Below are positions 16,805 to 26,344 of a stretch of DNA of 36,789 nucleotides, piece after piece. The DNA lies in the NCBI GenBank assembly GCA_021781425.1, contig JAJXWU010000039.1, positions 1 to 36,789 of the forward strand, in the 5' to 3' direction. The stretch is from Pseudomonadota bacterium (GTDB taxonomy: Bacteria > Pseudomonadota > Gammaproteobacteria > Xanthomonadales > Rhodanobacteraceae). A program made the translations under genes and the position numbers. The notes beneath the pieces were generated by a model that did no database searches, was not told the DNA's origin, and saw nothing but the letters and a program-made list of their open reading frames with translations. Numbering within the stretch: position 1 is the first letter of the stretch; every line of letters begins with the position of its first letter.

Positions 16805-18037
16805 GTGGACAATCACATTGCTCGACCGATTTTCGTCGTGGGAGCCCCGCGCTCGGGCACCAGTATCCTGACCTGGGCGTTGGGCCAGCATCCCAATATC
16901 CTGCCCACCGAGGAAGCGCCCGGGCTTGGCCCGTTCGCGGTCGCCGTGGGTGGGTACTACATCATCGGCAGCGGGCGCGGCGCGCGTTCGCAACTTTCGG
17001 CGATGGGCGTCGGCCGTGACGAATTCTATACGGCGTTTGGTGATGCGATCGACCGTCTGACCCTCGGCCACCGGGCGGAATTGGAACGGCTCAGCGAGGC
17101 TGCTGCACGGGACCGGCCGGCACAAATCAACGAACGATTTGCCGTGTCGCGCGGCGCGCACGAGCCCAAGCGGCGCTGGGTCGACGGCACGCCGGAATCG
17201 TCGTTTTACATCGGCGGGTTGAACCGGCTTTTTCCGGAGGCGAAGTTCGTGCACATCCTGCGCGATGTACGTCAAGTCGCCGCATCGATGCTGGGATTTC
17301 GGCACGACGATGGCAGTTCGCTGGTACAAACCGCGGAGGAAGCCTGCGATTACTGGCTGCGGGCGACGCAAGCCTGTTTGCTGGCGCGGCGCGCGCTCGG
17401 TCCGGAAAAAGTATACCGATTGGATTACGCGAGTCTGGCCGCGAATCCGGAGTCCGCCCTGCGCGGTGTTTGCCGATTTCTTGGCGAGGAATTCGCGTCC
17501 GCGTGCGTCGAGCCGCTGGCGGAACGCATCAACAGCAGTCATCTCGAAAACGGGGATGCACTTGCCGCGGTCGCCAGGGCGCCGAACCTCGACGCCGCAC
17601 TGGCACTCGGCAAGCATCTGCGCGAGGTCGATGCGGCGGGTGCGGTCGAGCCGAGTGCCCGCGCCGAATTCGAGGCGCTGTTCGAGAATGCGATCGAGCA
17701 TGCTCGGCACGTCGATGCCTATCACGAAACGGCGACGGCGGTACTCAATGGTATTGGGGTCGTGCTGGACGAGTGCGGTGACGTTTCCCGGTTCCCGCAC
17801 GTGATTGCCGACAGGAACAGGGCTCTGGCGCATATGCGGCGCCTGGCGACTGTGTGCGCGGTCGCGCTCGCCGTACAATGGGCGGCGACGCTGGCCGTGT
17901 GGATTTCGACCCGGACCGCGGCAGCGGGCATCGCTCTGGGCGTCGCGACGGCCGCCCTCGCGATCTATCTGTGGTTGCGCCGTGCCGGTCTGCGCGTTGC
18001 ATGGCGGCGGTTCGTCGGCAAGAGTGCTTTTGCTTAA
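16805..18037 (+). CDS. Sulfotransferase family protein with C-terminal membrane segments
   Basis: 410 residues from a GTG at 16805 preceded by AGGGGGGTG; the ORF track start lies inside dapD. The 5'-phosphosulfate-binding loop is 'PIFVVGAPRSGTSIL' (about residues 8-22), and the 3'-phosphate region is 'KFVHILRDVRQVAASMLGF'. The family uses PAPS to sulfate sugars, lipids or proteins. Two hydrophobic segments near the C-terminus ('VCAVALAVQWAATLAVWI' and 'AGIALGVATAALAIYLWL') would anchor it in the inner membrane, with the catalytic part probably cytoplasmic. The substrate is unknown. It sits inside the dapD-dapE operon, where I know of no pathway reason for it. No PAPS synthesis genes are in the window. 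Confidence 0.82.
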   Translation: MDNHIARPIFVVGAPRSGTSILTWALGQHPNILPTEEAPGLGPFAVAVGGYYIIGSGRGARSQLSAMGVGRDEFYTAFGDAIDRLTLGHRAELERLSEAAARDRPAQINERFAVSRGAHEPKRRWVDGTPESSFYIGGLNRLFPEAKFVHILRDVRQVAASMLGFRHDDGSSLVQTAEEACDYWLRATQACLLARRALGPEKVYRLDYASLAANPESALRGVCRFLGEEFASACVEPLAERINSSHLENGDALAAVARAPNLDAALALGKHLREVDAAGAVEPSARAEFEALFENAIEHARHVDAYHETATAVLNGIGVVLDECGDVSRFPHVIADRNRALAHMRRLATVCAVALAVQWAATLAVWISTRTAAAGIALGVATAALAIYLWLRRAGLRVAWRRFVGKSAFA

Positions 18038-18047
18038 AGGAACAGTA

Positions 18048-18401
18048 ATGATCACGCTGCACGGATTGGAAAAATGCAGCACCTGCCAGAAGGCGCGCAA
18101 CTGGCTCGAACGCAAGACGATCGCGCATGCGTTCGTTGATTACCGCGAGCAGCGCGTGGATGCGGCGACACTCAGGCAATGGGCGAAGGCCGTCGGCGGC
18201 TGGGAGACGCTTGTCAACCGTACCGGCATGACCTGGCGTAACCTGTTGCCCGCGCGCAAATCGCCCGGGTCTGATGCCGAGTGGCTTTTGCTGATCAAGG
18301 AATATCCCGCACTGGTGCGGCGTCCGGTCGCTGTGCTGAACGACGGCAGCGTGCATCTTGGTTTTACCGACAAACTCTATTCCCGGCTGTTCAGCGCATG
18401 A
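18048..18401 (+). CDS. Spx/ArsC-like thioredoxin-fold protein (YffB-like)
   Basis: 117 residues from the ATG at 18048 (AAAGGA upstream); the ORF track's start at 17805 lies within the sulfotransferase gene. The N-terminus '[20 protein letters not shown]' has the C-x-x-C (C10, C13) of the Spx/ArsC family, followed by '[12 protein letters not shown]', '[10 protein letters not shown]' and '[11 protein letters not shown]', which includes the conserved Arg region. YffB, its E. coli relative, also lies directly upstream of dapE. Its role is not established; true arsenate reductases have a Cys-x5-Arg-like active site not evident here. The stop overlaps the dapE start (ATGA), so the pair is coupled. 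Confidence 0.92.
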   Translation: MITLHGLEKCSTCQKARNWLERKTIAHAFVDYREQRVDAATLRQWAKAVGGWETLVNRTGMTWRNLLPARKSPGSDAEWLLLIKEYPALVRRPVAVLNDGSVHLGFTDKLYSRLFSA

Positions 18402-19528
18402 GCGAGGTGATCGATCTGACGTGCGAGCTGATCCGGCGCCGCTCATTGACGCCCGATGATGCCGGTTGTCAGGTGCTGATCGGCGAGCGCCTGCAACGTG
18501 CCGGATTCCGTGTCGAGCATTTGCGTTACGGCGATGTGTCCAACCTGTGGGCGACGCACGGCAGCGGTGATCCCGTGTTCGTGTTTCTCGGCCACACCGA
18601 TGTCGTGCCGAGCGGGCCGGAATCCGCATGGACCAGCCCACCGTTCCAGCCCACGATTCGCAATGGTTGTCTGTATGGGCGCGGCGCGGCGGACATGAAA
18701 TCCGGCGTGGCAGCGATGGTGCTGGCGTTGGAGCAGTTCATCGCCGCGCATCCGCAACATCCGGGAACCGTCGCGTTGCTGCTGACCAGCGACGAGGAGG
18801 GGCCGCTCAACCAGAACGGCGTCAAGCGCGTAGCGGAGGAATTCCGCCGCCGCGGCCAGCGCATCGACTGGTGCGTGGTCGGCGAACCCTCGTCGGCCCA
18901 GCGTCTGGGCGACATCCTGCGCGTCGGCCGGCGCGGTTCGCTGTCGGGAGCGCTGACCGTGCGCGGCGTGCAGGGCCATGTCGCCTATCCGGACAAGGTG
19001 CGCAATCCTGTCCATCTTGCCGCGCCGGCACTGGCGGAACTGGCTACCACGCGCTGGGACGAGGGCAATGCCGAATTCCCGCCGACGTCCTTCCAGATTT
19101 CCAACGTCCACGCCGGCACCGGCGCGCTCAACGTCGTACCGGGCGCATTGGCAGCGAAATTCAATTTTCGCTTCTGCACGGCGAGTACGGCGCAATCGCT
19201 GCGCGAGCGCAGCGAGGCGATCCTGCGCAAGCACGGACTCGATTTCGACCTGCACTGGGATTTGTCCGGCGAGCCCTTCGTGACTCAGGCCGGGCAATTG
19301 CGCGCCGCCGTGGAGAATGCAACAAAATACATTTGTGGAATAGTTCCAAAGGCCGACACCGGTGGCGGCACTTCGGACGCGCGTTTCATCGCGCCGCTCG
19401 GCGCCGAGGTCGTCGAGGTCGGGCCGGTCAACGCCAGCATCCACAAGATCGACGAGTGCGTGTCGCTCGGTGATCTGGGGCAGTTGCCGGCGTTGTACCG
19501 GCGGATCGTCGAATCACTGCTGGCCTGA
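18398..19528 (+). CDS. dapE: Succinyl-diaminopimelate desuccinylase
   Basis: 376 residues from the ATG at 18398, overlapping the preceding stop. The M20 metal ligands are visible: His in '[11 protein letters not shown]', Asp in '[15 protein letters not shown]', Glu-Glu in '[15 protein letters not shown]', Glu in '[13 protein letters not shown]', and His in '[15 protein letters not shown]'. The substrate loop '[23 protein letters not shown]' is typical of DapE. It is a di-zinc enzyme that removes succinate from N-succinyl-LL-diaminopimelate, completing the succinylase branch started by dapD. The stop is only two bases from the stop of the convergent acylase gene, with no terminator between. 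Confidence 0.97.
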   Translation: MSEVIDLTCELIRRRSLTPDDAGCQVLIGERLQRAGFRVEHLRYGDVSNLWATHGSGDPVFVFLGHTDVVPSGPESAWTSPPFQPTIRNGCLYGRGAADMKSGVAAMVLALEQFIAAHPQHPGTVALLLTSDEEGPLNQNGVKRVAEEFRRRGQRIDWCVVGEPSSAQRLGDILRVGRRGSLSGALTVRGVQGHVAYPDKVRNPVHLAAPALAELATTRWDEGNAEFPPTSFQISNVHAGTGALNVVPGALAAKFNFRFCTASTAQSLRERSEAILRKHGLDFDLHWDLSGEPFVTQAGQLRAAVENATKYICGIVPKADTGGGTSDARFIAPLGAEVVEVGPVNASIHKIDECVSLGDLGQLPALYRRIVESLLA

Positions 19529-19530
19529 GC

Positions 19531-21939
19531 TTAGCGCCGGGGCTGTAATTCCAGCGTGTACTTCGTCGCGCCGGGCAGGAACGGCATCGCCTTGCCCGCC
19601 GCCCAGGCCGCGTCGCCGGCGCCGTAGAAGGGGCTCAGCGGGTTGTCGCTCTGGCCACCGGGCATGTGGAAATAGCCGTACTCCTCGTGACCCGGTTCCA
19701 CCGCGAAACGTTCCGAGGCGCCGAAGCTCGCCGCCTGCACACGCGGCATGTTGATGTCGCCGGGCAGTTCTCGGCGCGGCATGTCGAGCAGCCAGCCGAG
19801 TCTGGGCAGCGCAACGCTGAGCGGATGGCGGATGTTCGTCTTCGTGACCTCGCCCCAGTTGCGCTTGGCGATACCGCCAGGCATCGCCGCCAGACGCGTG
19901 CCGACGCGCTCGGCACAGCGTTGCAGCAGATCGTCCCAGTTCGTGTAGCCGGGCGGCAGCAGATTCGGCGGACGATGCAGCAGGATATCGTCGACCAATG
20001 TTTCGGCCTGACCCAGCTTGGGTAGTTTGAAATCCGGATACCGGGCGCGCACCGCTGCGGCGAAGCCGTCAAGCACGGTGTCGACGACTTCCTGCCGGAA
20101 ATCGTGCGCAAGCCGGTAACCGACCGAGGCCGGGTCGGCGCGATCGTTCCAGTCGTTTGTATATTTTTTCATGTCGGCGAACGCTGCGGTGTCGCCGGCC
20201 TTCGCCAGCACCTTGCCGAGCAGCGCGTGCCAGTTACGCATGAGCAGGGCGCGGTCGTCGAGCTGGATCGCGAGCATGTCGTCGGGCGTGAATTGTGTTT
20301 TCGCCCTGAGGTCGTCGCGGATCTGGCGCGCACGCGCGCCGAAGTCGTAGCCGCCGTCGCCAAGTTTGGCGTAGTCGGGACTTTCCCAGTCCAGCGTGCG
20401 CGCGTTCGCGGTCCAGAGGCGCTGCCAGGGCGGATTCGGCAGGCGCGGATAGTCGGCCGCTGCCAGCCAGCCATTCCAGCCGGTATCGGGCTGGCTCCAG
20501 TCGCAGGGCAACAGCGGATCGCAGGTGCCCTCGCGTTTCGGAATCTTCCCGGCGATGGTCCAGGCGATGTTGCCGGCGCGGTCGCCGACGACGAAATTCT
20601 GTGCCGGCATGCCGGCGGCATTGGCGATGTCCATTGCCTCATCCACGGTTTCGGCCGTGTCCATGCGTGCGAATTGCATGTTCACCCCGCCGGGCTCGAT
20701 CGCCGTCCAGGCCAACGCGAGTGGCGTGCCGTCGGTGTCCTTGGCCAGGGCGTCCTTGCCGAGAATCGGCCCCCACTGCGTATCGCGCAGCTCGAGCTTC
20801 AGGTCCGGCGCATTGTGGACTTTGATGATTTGTGTACTTTCCTGCAACGGTTTCCAGCCGTCGGCGGTCTGGTAGCGCGTCGGGTCCTCGGGATCGAGAT
20901 CGACACGCACCCAGTCCATCCAGTCGCCGTAGCTGTTGCTGAAACCCCAGGCGACGTGGCGGTTGCTGCCGGCGACGAGCGCGGGCAGGCCGGGCAGGGT
21001 GACGCCGATCAAATCGACGATTTGGCCGGCTCGGCGCGGATTCGGATATTCGATGCGCGCGCGGAACCAGATGTTGGGCACGCGCAGCGGCAGGTGCATG
21101 TCGTCGGCGACGAGCGCGGCGTGCGTGGCGGTGAGCGCGCCGTTGACGGCGAAGCCGTTGCTGCTGGCTGGCGCCGTGTTCTCCGCGCGCGGCGGCGGGT
21201 AATGCAGCAGTTTCGGATCGAGCTTGCGAAGATCGATATCCTCGGCGCCGGGCAAGTCCGGGTAGCCCATCGGCGGGCCCGTCAGCGGCGCATCCCACGG
21301 CCCGCCCGAGGCGGACAGGAATTTGTATACCTTTTCTCCAAGCGCGGCCTTGACCTGCATGAATGCGGTTTCGCGCGCATTGTCCGCGCCGTTGAGGTTG
21401 AAGAACATCGCGTCGATGGCGAGGATGCTGTCGGCGTCGCTCCACGGCGCGGGTTTCTCGCCGAGCAGCCAGTATTCCCAGGGGCGCGAGGACAGAGCGG
21501 CGAGTCCGGCATTGACGCCGTCGCGATACGCGTCGAGCGTCGCGCGTTCGTCCGGGGCAAGCGCGGCGAGAATGTGCTGCGCGCGCTCGCGCATGCGGAA
21601 CGGGCGGTGCAGCTTGTCCTGATCGATGGCGGCGCTGCCGACGAGTTCGGCGAGTTCGCCGGCAGCCATGCGCCGCATCAGATCCATCTCGAAGAAGCGT
21701 TCCTGCGCGTGCGCGAAGCCGAGTGCGAACATCGCGTCGTTGCGGCTTTGCGCATGGATCGTGACGACGCCGAGCGCGTCGCGTTCGATGGCGATATCCG
21801 CATGAATTTCCGAAAGGGTACGCGTGCCGTCGAGTTGCGCCAGACTGCCACGCAGCAGCAGCCAGGCCGCTACGAGGAGCGCGGCGACGAGAATGATCAA
21901 CGCGCCGGCGATGCGCCGAAGGCGTTTGCAACATTTCAT
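19531..21939 (-). CDS. Penicillin acylase family protein (membrane-anchored Ntn hydrolase)
   Basis: 802 residues. An N-terminal hydrophobic segment (about 10-30, 'IAGALIILVAALLVAAWLLL') acts as a signal anchor. The alpha-chain motif 'VVTIHAQSRNDAMFALGFAHAQERFFEMDLMRR' is followed by the probable autocleavage site before about S260 in 'ASSNGFAVNG', the N-terminal Ser nucleophile of the beta chain. 'AALVADDMHLPLRVPNIWF' and 'LPALVAGSNRHVAWGFSNSYGDW' are standard beta-chain blocks. The family hydrolyses amides such as beta-lactam side chains or acyl-homoserine lactones in the periplasm; the substrate here is unknown. It starts 13 bases after parC and is probably co-transcribed with it. A second, diverged family member begins at 35961. 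Confidence 0.9.
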   Translation of the reverse strand: MKCCKRLRRIAGALIILVAALLVAAWLLLRGSLAQLDGTRTLSEIHADIAIERDALGVVTIHAQSRNDAMFALGFAHAQERFFEMDLMRRMAAGELAELVGSAAIDQDKLHRPFRMRERAQHILAALAPDERATLDAYRDGVNAGLAALSSRPWEYWLLGEKPAPWSDADSILAIDAMFFNLNGADNARETAFMQVKAALGEKVYKFLSASGGPWDAPLTGPPMGYPDLPGAEDIDLRKLDPKLLHYPPPRAENTAPASSNGFAVNGALTATHAALVADDMHLPLRVPNIWFRARIEYPNPRRAGQIVDLIGVTLPGLPALVAGSNRHVAWGFSNSYGDWMDWVRVDLDPEDPTRYQTADGWKPLQESTQIIKVHNAPDLKLELRDTQWGPILGKDALAKDTDGTPLALAWTAIEPGGVNMQFARMDTAETVDEAMDIANAAGMPAQNFVVGDRAGNIAWTIAGKIPKREGTCDPLLPCDWSQPDTGWNGWLAAADYPRLPNPPWQRLWTANARTLDWESPDYAKLGDGGYDFGARARQIRDDLRAKTQFTPDDMLAIQLDDRALLMRNWHALLGKVLAKAGDTAAFADMKKYTNDWNDRADPASVGYRLAHDFRQEVVDTVLDGFAAAVRARYPDFKLPKLGQAETLVDDILLHRPPNLLPPGYTNWDDLLQRCAERVGTRLAAMPGGIAKRNWGEVTKTNIRHPLSVALPRLGWLLDMPRRELPGDINMPRVQAASFGASERFAVEPGHEEYGYFHMPGGQSDNPLSPFYGAGDAAWAAGKAMPFLPGATKYTLELQPRR

Positions 21940-21952
21940 TTTTGGCTGACCC

Positions 21953-24193
21953 TCAAGCCGTCGTTTCGATTCGGTCCACGTGCCGGAATCCGCGCGGCAG
22001 CTTGCCGCCGCGCTGGGCGCGGTTGCCGTTGTATTCGACCAGGTCCGCCCACGTGAGGATCAACTTGCGCGCACCCGCCCACAGCGTGACCTCGCCGCGG
22101 CTTTCCGCCACCACGGCGATGCCGACGGTACGTTCGCCTTCGACGAGCTTCGTCCGCGGAATTTCGATCAGTTTGTTGCCCTTGCCGCCATTGTCGAGTT
22201 CGGGAAGTTCGGCGACCGAGAACATCAGCAGGTGTCCGGCATTGGTGGCGACCACGAGGCGGTCGCGCGCCGGATCGTTCAGGTACGCGGGCGCGAGCAC
22301 GTGCGCGTTGTCGTCGACGTTGATGAGCTGTTTGCCGGCTTTCTTGTTGGCGAGCAGCGCCTCGAATGTGGTGACGAAGCCGTAGCCGAAGTCGGTGGCG
22401 AGCACGAGCTTGTTGGCCGGGTCTGCAATCGCCATGGCCTCGAAGTGTGCGCCTGGCGCGGGCGTGAAGCGGCCGGTCAGCGGCTCGCCATTGCCGCGCG
22501 CGGACGGCAAGGTGTGTGCCGGCGTGGAGTAGCTGCGTCCGGACGAATCGATAAACGCGACATTTTGTGTAGTTTTACCTTTTGCCGCATCACGGAAAGC
22601 GTCGCCATCGCGGTAGCCGAGCGCTGCGGCATCCACGTCGTGGCCCTTGGCCGCGCGCACCCAGCCTTTCTCCGACAGCACGACGGTGATCGGTTCGCTC
22701 GCGACCAATGCGGATTCGTCCAGCGCCTGCGCGACTTCGCGCTCGACGATCGGCGCGCGGCGCTTGTCGCCGTGCTTCTCGGCGTCGGCACTGAGTTCGT
22801 CCTTGATCAGCAGTTTCAATTTCGCCGGCGACTTGAGCATGACCGCGATGCGCGCGCGTTCCTCTTCGAGCATGTCGCGTTCGGCGTTGAGCTTCATTTC
22901 CTCCAGTCGCGCGAGCTGACGCAGGCGCGTTTCCAGGATGTAGTCGGCCTGATCTTCGCTTAGCTGGAAGCGCTTGATGAGCACGGGTTTCGGCTCATCT
23001 TCCGTGCGCACGATGCGGATCACCTCGTCCAGGTTCAGGAACGCGATGCGCAGGCCTTCGAGCAGGTGCAGGCGGCGTTCGACTTTCTCCAGCCGATGCT
23101 CCAGGCGCCGCGTTACCGTGTCGGTACGAAACGCGAGCCATTCAACAAGAATCTGTTTCAGGTTCTTTACCTGCGGCTTGCCGTCGAGACCGATCAGGTT
23201 GAGATTGACGCGGTAGCTGCGTTCGAGGTCCGTGGTCGCGTTGAGATGCTGCATCATCTCGTCCAGGTCCACGCGGTTGCTGCGCGGAATCAGCACCAGC
23301 CGCACCGGATTTTCGTGATCGGATTCGTCGCGCACGTCTTCGAGCATCGGCAACTTCTTCGCGCGCATCTGCTCGGCGATTTGCGCAATGATTTTCTCGC
23401 CAGACACCTGATACGGCAGCGCCGTGATGACGACGTTGCCGTTCTCGTGCTTGTACACCGCACGGCAGCGCACGGAACCGTTGCCGGTCGCGTACAGCGC
23501 GTGCAGGTCGCGCTTGGGCGTGATGATCTCGGCCCTGGTCGGAAAATCCGGGCCTTTCACGTGGCGGCACAGTTCGGCGACGCTGGCCTCAGGTTCGTCG
23601 AGCAGGTGGATGCAGGCGCTCGCCACTTCGCGCAGGTTGTGCGGCGGAATGTCGGTGGCCATGCCGACAGCAATACCCGTTGAGCCGTTGAGCAGCACGT
23701 GCGGCACGCGCGCCGGCAACCAGATCGGCTCCTTCAGCGTGCCGTCGAAATTCGGCGTGAAGTCGACCGTGCCCATGCCGAGTTCGTCGAGGAGCAGGCC
23801 CGCGATCGGGGTCAGCCGCGATTCGGTATAGCGCATCGCGGCGAAAGATTTGGGATCGTCCTGCGAGCCGAAATTGCCTTGTCCATCGATCAGCGTGTAG
23901 CGGTAAGAGAACGGCTGTGCCATCAGCACCATCGCCTCGTAGCAGGCCGAATCGCCGTGCGGATGGAACTTGCCGATCACGTCGCCGACCGTGCGCGCGG
24001 ATTTCTTTGGCTTGGCACCTGCATCAAGTCCCAATTCGCTCATCGAATACACGATGCGGCGCTGTACCGGTTTGAGCCCGTCGCCGATGAAGGGCAGGGC
24101 GCGGTCGAGCACGACGTACATCGAATAGTCGAGGTAGGCGCGCTCGGCGTACTCCTTGAGCGGGATCTGTTCGTAACTGGCTTGCAGGTTCAT
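21953..24193 (-). CDS. parC: DNA topoisomerase IV subunit A
   Basis: 746 residues from the ATG at 24193 (the GTG at 24211 is a possible alternative; neither has a strong ribosome binding site). The N-terminal winged-helix/tower region has '[19 protein letters not shown]' and the quinolone-determining segment '[20 protein letters not shown]', which keeps Ser82 and Glu86 at the positions usually changed in resistant strains. The catalytic Tyr is about Y122 in '[12 protein letters not shown]'. A coiled-coil arm ('[27 protein letters not shown]') and C-terminal blades follow. The length of about 750 and this motif set are ParC rather than GyrA. It decatenates daughter chromosomes with ParE, which is not in the window. 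Confidence 0.96.
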   Translation of the reverse strand: MNLQASYEQIPLKEYAERAYLDYSMYVVLDRALPFIGDGLKPVQRRIVYSMSELGLDAGAKPKKSARTVGDVIGKFHPHGDSACYEAMVLMAQPFSYRYTLIDGQGNFGSQDDPKSFAAMRYTESRLTPIAGLLLDELGMGTVDFTPNFDGTLKEPIWLPARVPHVLLNGSTGIAVGMATDIPPHNLREVASACIHLLDEPEASVAELCRHVKGPDFPTRAEIITPKRDLHALYATGNGSVRCRAVYKHENGNVVITALPYQVSGEKIIAQIAEQMRAKKLPMLEDVRDESDHENPVRLVLIPRSNRVDLDEMMQHLNATTDLERSYRVNLNLIGLDGKPQVKNLKQILVEWLAFRTDTVTRRLEHRLEKVERRLHLLEGLRIAFLNLDEVIRIVRTEDEPKPVLIKRFQLSEDQADYILETRLRQLARLEEMKLNAERDMLEEERARIAVMLKSPAKLKLLIKDELSADAEKHGDKRRAPIVEREVAQALDESALVASEPITVVLSEKGWVRAAKGHDVDAAALGYRDGDAFRDAAKGKTTQNVAFIDSSGRSYSTPAHTLPSARGNGEPLTGRFTPAPGAHFEAMAIADPANKLVLATDFGYGFVTTFEALLANKKAGKQLINVDDNAHVLAPAYLNDPARDRLVVATNAGHLLMFSVAELPELDNGGKGNKLIEIPRTKLVEGERTVGIAVVAESRGEVTLWAGARKLILTWADLVEYNGNRAQRGGKLPRGFRHVDRIETTA

Positions 24194-24266
24194 CGGGCGG
24201 CTTGAAATCACGGCAACGAATCAAGCCGCTATTGTGCCGGAAAAGCCGCGGATGATGCACGGTGAT

Positions 24267-25385
24267 TCAGCGTGGTGCGTGGTAGCCGCCCGGTACGCCG
24301 CGCGGGCTGAGCACGAGTTGCCAGAGCTGGTTGCGGCGCGCGCGGAACACGGCGGCGGAGGCGGAAAGATAAAAGCGCCACATGCGGCGGAAACGTTCGT
24401 CGTAACGATCTTGCAAACGCGGCCACGCAGCATCGAAGTTCGTGCGCCAGGCCATCAGGGTGCGGTCGTAGTCGGCGCCGAAGTTGTGCCAGTCCTCGAT
24501 GACGAACAGGTGTTCGCCCGCGACGGCAATCTGTTCGGCCGAGGGCAACATGGAGTTGGGAAAAATATACTTCGCGATCCAGGGGTCGGTGCGGTTTGAG
24601 GACACGTTGCTGCCGATGCAGTGCAGCAGCGCCAGACCGTCGTCGGCAAGACAACGGTGCTTGACTTCGAAATAGGCGCGGTAGTTCTTCAGCCCGACAT
24701 GCTCGAACATGCCGATGGAAAAAATGCGATCGAATTTCTCGTCGAGCGCGCGGTAATCCTGCACGCGGATTTCGATGGGCAGGCCCTTGCACAGCGCACG
24801 CGCGAACTCGGCCTGTTCGTGCGATACGGTAACGCCCACTCCCGACACGCCGTAGCGCTCGGCGGCGAATTTCAGTGCCTCGCCCCAGCCACAGCCGATG
24901 TCGAGTACACGCATGCCCGGTTGCAGCATGAGCTTGCGGCAGACCAGGTCGAGCTTGGCTTCCTGTGCGGCGTCGAGGTCCGCGGCGTCTTTCCAGTAGC
25001 CGCAGGAATATACCAGGCGCTTGCCGAGCATGGCCTTGAACAGATCATTGCCGAGATCGTAATGGCGTTCGCCGATCACATACGCGCGGCGGCCGCGTTG
25101 CAGGTTGAGCAGGCTGGACTTGAACCACAACCAGACATCGTCGATGCCGTGAACTTGCTCATCCAGACGTGCGGCGAGCAGACGGAACAGGAAACCGTCT
25201 AGGTCGTCCGCATTCCACCAGCCGTCCATGTACGACTCGCCCAGGCCGAGCGAGCCATGCGCGATCACGCGATGGAAAAAATGCTCGTTGTGGATTTGCG
25301 GATCGCTGGCCTGCGGGCCGCCGATAGCCAGACCGGCTTGCGTGAGCAAACCTTCGATGCGGCGCTGAGCCGAGGAACCGCGCAT
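24267..25385 (-). CDS. cfa: Cyclopropane-fatty-acyl-phospholipid synthase
   Basis: 372 residues. The N-terminal region has 'GSLGLGESYMDGWWNADDLDGF', and 'ERHYDLGNDLFKAMLGKRLVYSCGYW' is the family's substrate-site block. The S-adenosylmethionine motif is 'MRVLDIGCGWGEALKFAAERYG', and 'IFSIGMFEHVGLKNYRAYF' and 'KYIFPNSMLPS' follow. The enzyme adds a methylene from SAM across the double bond of unsaturated acyl chains in membrane phospholipids, usually in stationary phase or acid stress. It begins 33 bases after the DUF190 stop, so it might be read from the fluoride operon, and parC starts 73 bases after its end. Confidence 0.96.
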   Translation of the reverse strand: MRGSSAQRRIEGLLTQAGLAIGGPQASDPQIHNEHFFHRVIAHGSLGLGESYMDGWWNADDLDGFLFRLLAARLDEQVHGIDDVWLWFKSSLLNLQRGRRAYVIGERHYDLGNDLFKAMLGKRLVYSCGYWKDAADLDAAQEAKLDLVCRKLMLQPGMRVLDIGCGWGEALKFAAERYGVSGVGVTVSHEQAEFARALCKGLPIEIRVQDYRALDEKFDRIFSIGMFEHVGLKNYRAYFEVKHRCLADDGLALLHCIGSNVSSNRTDPWIAKYIFPNSMLPSAEQIAVAGEHLFVIEDWHNFGADYDRTLMAWRTNFDAAWPRLQDRYDERFRRMWRFYLSASAAVFRARRNQLWQLVLSPRGVPGGYHAPR

Positions 25386-25418
25386 GACCGATCAGGCTAG
25401 CACGATGTGCGGCCGATC

Positions 25419-25745
25419 TCAGGTCTGCCCCGGTTCGATCTCGCCGAACTGCGCCGGCAGGCATGCGTAAAACAGGTGAACGTTCTGCGTATGCAGGGCG
25501 GCGATCAACGCGTCGGCTTCGGCCTCGCCGGCGATGAACTCGACCAGCACCGGCACGTCGCCGGCGAGTTCGAAGAAGTGCTGTTCGTGCAGACGCCCGT
25601 GACGGCCGAATCCGGCGATGGCGCGAAACGCCGAGCCGCCGTGGATGCCGCGAGCCTTGGCGAATTCCAGCAGCCATTCGTACATCAGCGTGCTGCCGTG
25701 CTTGCGGTTCTCGTAGGTGTAAAAACGCAGATGGATGCCTTGCAT
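25419..25745 (-). CDS. DUF190 family protein, partner of CrcB
   Basis: 108 residues. 'GIHLRFYTYENRKHGSTLMYEWLLEFAKARGIHGGSAFRAIAGFGRHGRLH' is the signature of the small PII-like DUF190 family, with a ferredoxin-like fold and conserved Gly/His residues. It starts nine bases after the crcB stop, preceded by GAGGG. DUF190 genes are often next to crcB in fluoride riboswitch operons, which suggests a role in sensing or controlling fluoride export, but no function is proved. The PII-like fold hints at a small ligand or a channel-binding role; that is inference. Confidence 0.9.
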   Translation of the reverse strand: MQGIHLRFYTYENRKHGSTLMYEWLLEFAKARGIHGGSAFRAIAGFGRHGRLHEQHFFELAGDVPVLVEFIAGEAEADALIAALHTQNVHLFYACLPAQFGEIEPGQT

Positions 25746-25754
25746 GGGAGGCCC

Positions 25755-26141
25755 TCAGGCGCGGAAAAGGAAACGCATCAGAAAAATTCCCGCCAGCGTC
25801 ATCGCCAGCGAGCCGAACAGGTGCACGGAAATGGTCGCGACCGCCCAGGCATATTGCTGGCGCAGGAACAAGGTCACGGTTTCGGCGGAGAAAGTGGAGA
25901 ACGTGGTCAGACCGCCACAGAAGCCGGTGGTGACGAACAGGCGCAACTCCGGCGACAGGCTCTGGAATTGCCCGAAAATGCCGAGCGCGGCGCCGACGAT
26001 GAAGCCGCCGAGCAGATTGGCAGCGAGCGTGCCCAGCGGCAGAGTCGGCAGCAGCGGGTTGAACCAGATGCCGAACAGCCAGCGCAGCACCGCACCGGCG
26101 AAGGCGCCGATGCCGACGGAAAACACGGATATGAAGTTCAT
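25755..26141 (-). CDS. crcB: Fluoride ion channel/exporter CrcB (Fluc)
   Basis: 128 residues with four hydrophobic segments, the usual Fluc length. The conserved blocks are 'GIGAFAGAVLRWLFGIW', 'LGTLAANLLGGFIVGAALG' (pore-lining Asn), and 'TTGFCGGLTTFSTFSAETV', which contains the sodium-site turn and the Phe box. Fluc proteins form antiparallel dimers that let fluoride leave the cytoplasm. GGGAG lies five bases before the ATG. The 160-base leader carries a fluoride riboswitch and a promoter. Together with the DUF190 gene it forms a fluoride resistance operon. Confidence 0.96.
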   Translation of the reverse strand: MNFISVFSVGIGAFAGAVLRWLFGIWFNPLLPTLPLGTLAANLLGGFIVGAALGIFGQFQSLSPELRLFVTTGFCGGLTTFSTFSAETVTLFLRQQYAWAVATISVHLFGSLAMTLAGIFLMRFLFRA

Positions 26142-26248
26142 AAATCTCCCGGAGCGGATCGATTCCGGAAGTTTGCGTTTGCGCGCGGAGAACGCCGCGA
26201 GAGTGGTTCGTGGCGACGCCTGCGGGCATCCGGTTTCCGGATACTCAA

Positions 26249-26299
26249 GCAGGCATCATCAGCCTTGCGGCGGTTAAAGGAGGAATGCCATCTCCCTGC
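26249..26299 (-). ncRNA. Fluoride riboswitch (crcB motif)
   Basis: On the minus strand the sequence contains GGGAGATGGCATTCCTCC, then TTTAACCGCC, then GGCTGATGATGCC. These are the conserved blocks of the fluoride aptamer in order and spacing. The ends close as a P1 stem, GCAGG with CCTGC. It lies 107 bases upstream of crcB and begins just after the predicted transcription start. A small hairpin (ATCCGG-aaa-CCGGAT, 26242-26228) follows without a T-run, so control may be at translation rather than termination; the mechanism is inference. Confidence 0.95.
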
Positions 26300-26308
26300 G
26301 ACGGTGCC

Positions 26309-26339
26309 AGCATAGCGCGGCCGCCCGTGGTGATGTCAA
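26309..26339 (-). promoter_or_regulatory. Promoter of the fluoride operon
   Basis: TTGACA (26339-26334, identical to the -35 consensus) and TATGCT (26314-26309) are separated by 19 bases on the minus strand, slightly longer than ideal. The predicted start near 26302 places the fluoride aptamer at the very 5' end of the RNA, as expected for a riboswitch leader. Confidence 0.6.
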
Positions 26340-26344
26340 GCGCC

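Noticed and set aside
19529-19530. Possible terminator between dapE and the convergent acylase gene
   Set aside because: Only two bases separate the stops, and no hairpin with a T-run is visible at the junction.
20104-22056. 650-residue plus-strand ORF opposite the penicillin acylase gene
   Set aside because: Antisense shadow of a full-length acylase; no domain recognised.
24229-24236. CACAAT as a -10 element for parC
   Set aside because: No acceptable -35 at the right distance; too weak to list.
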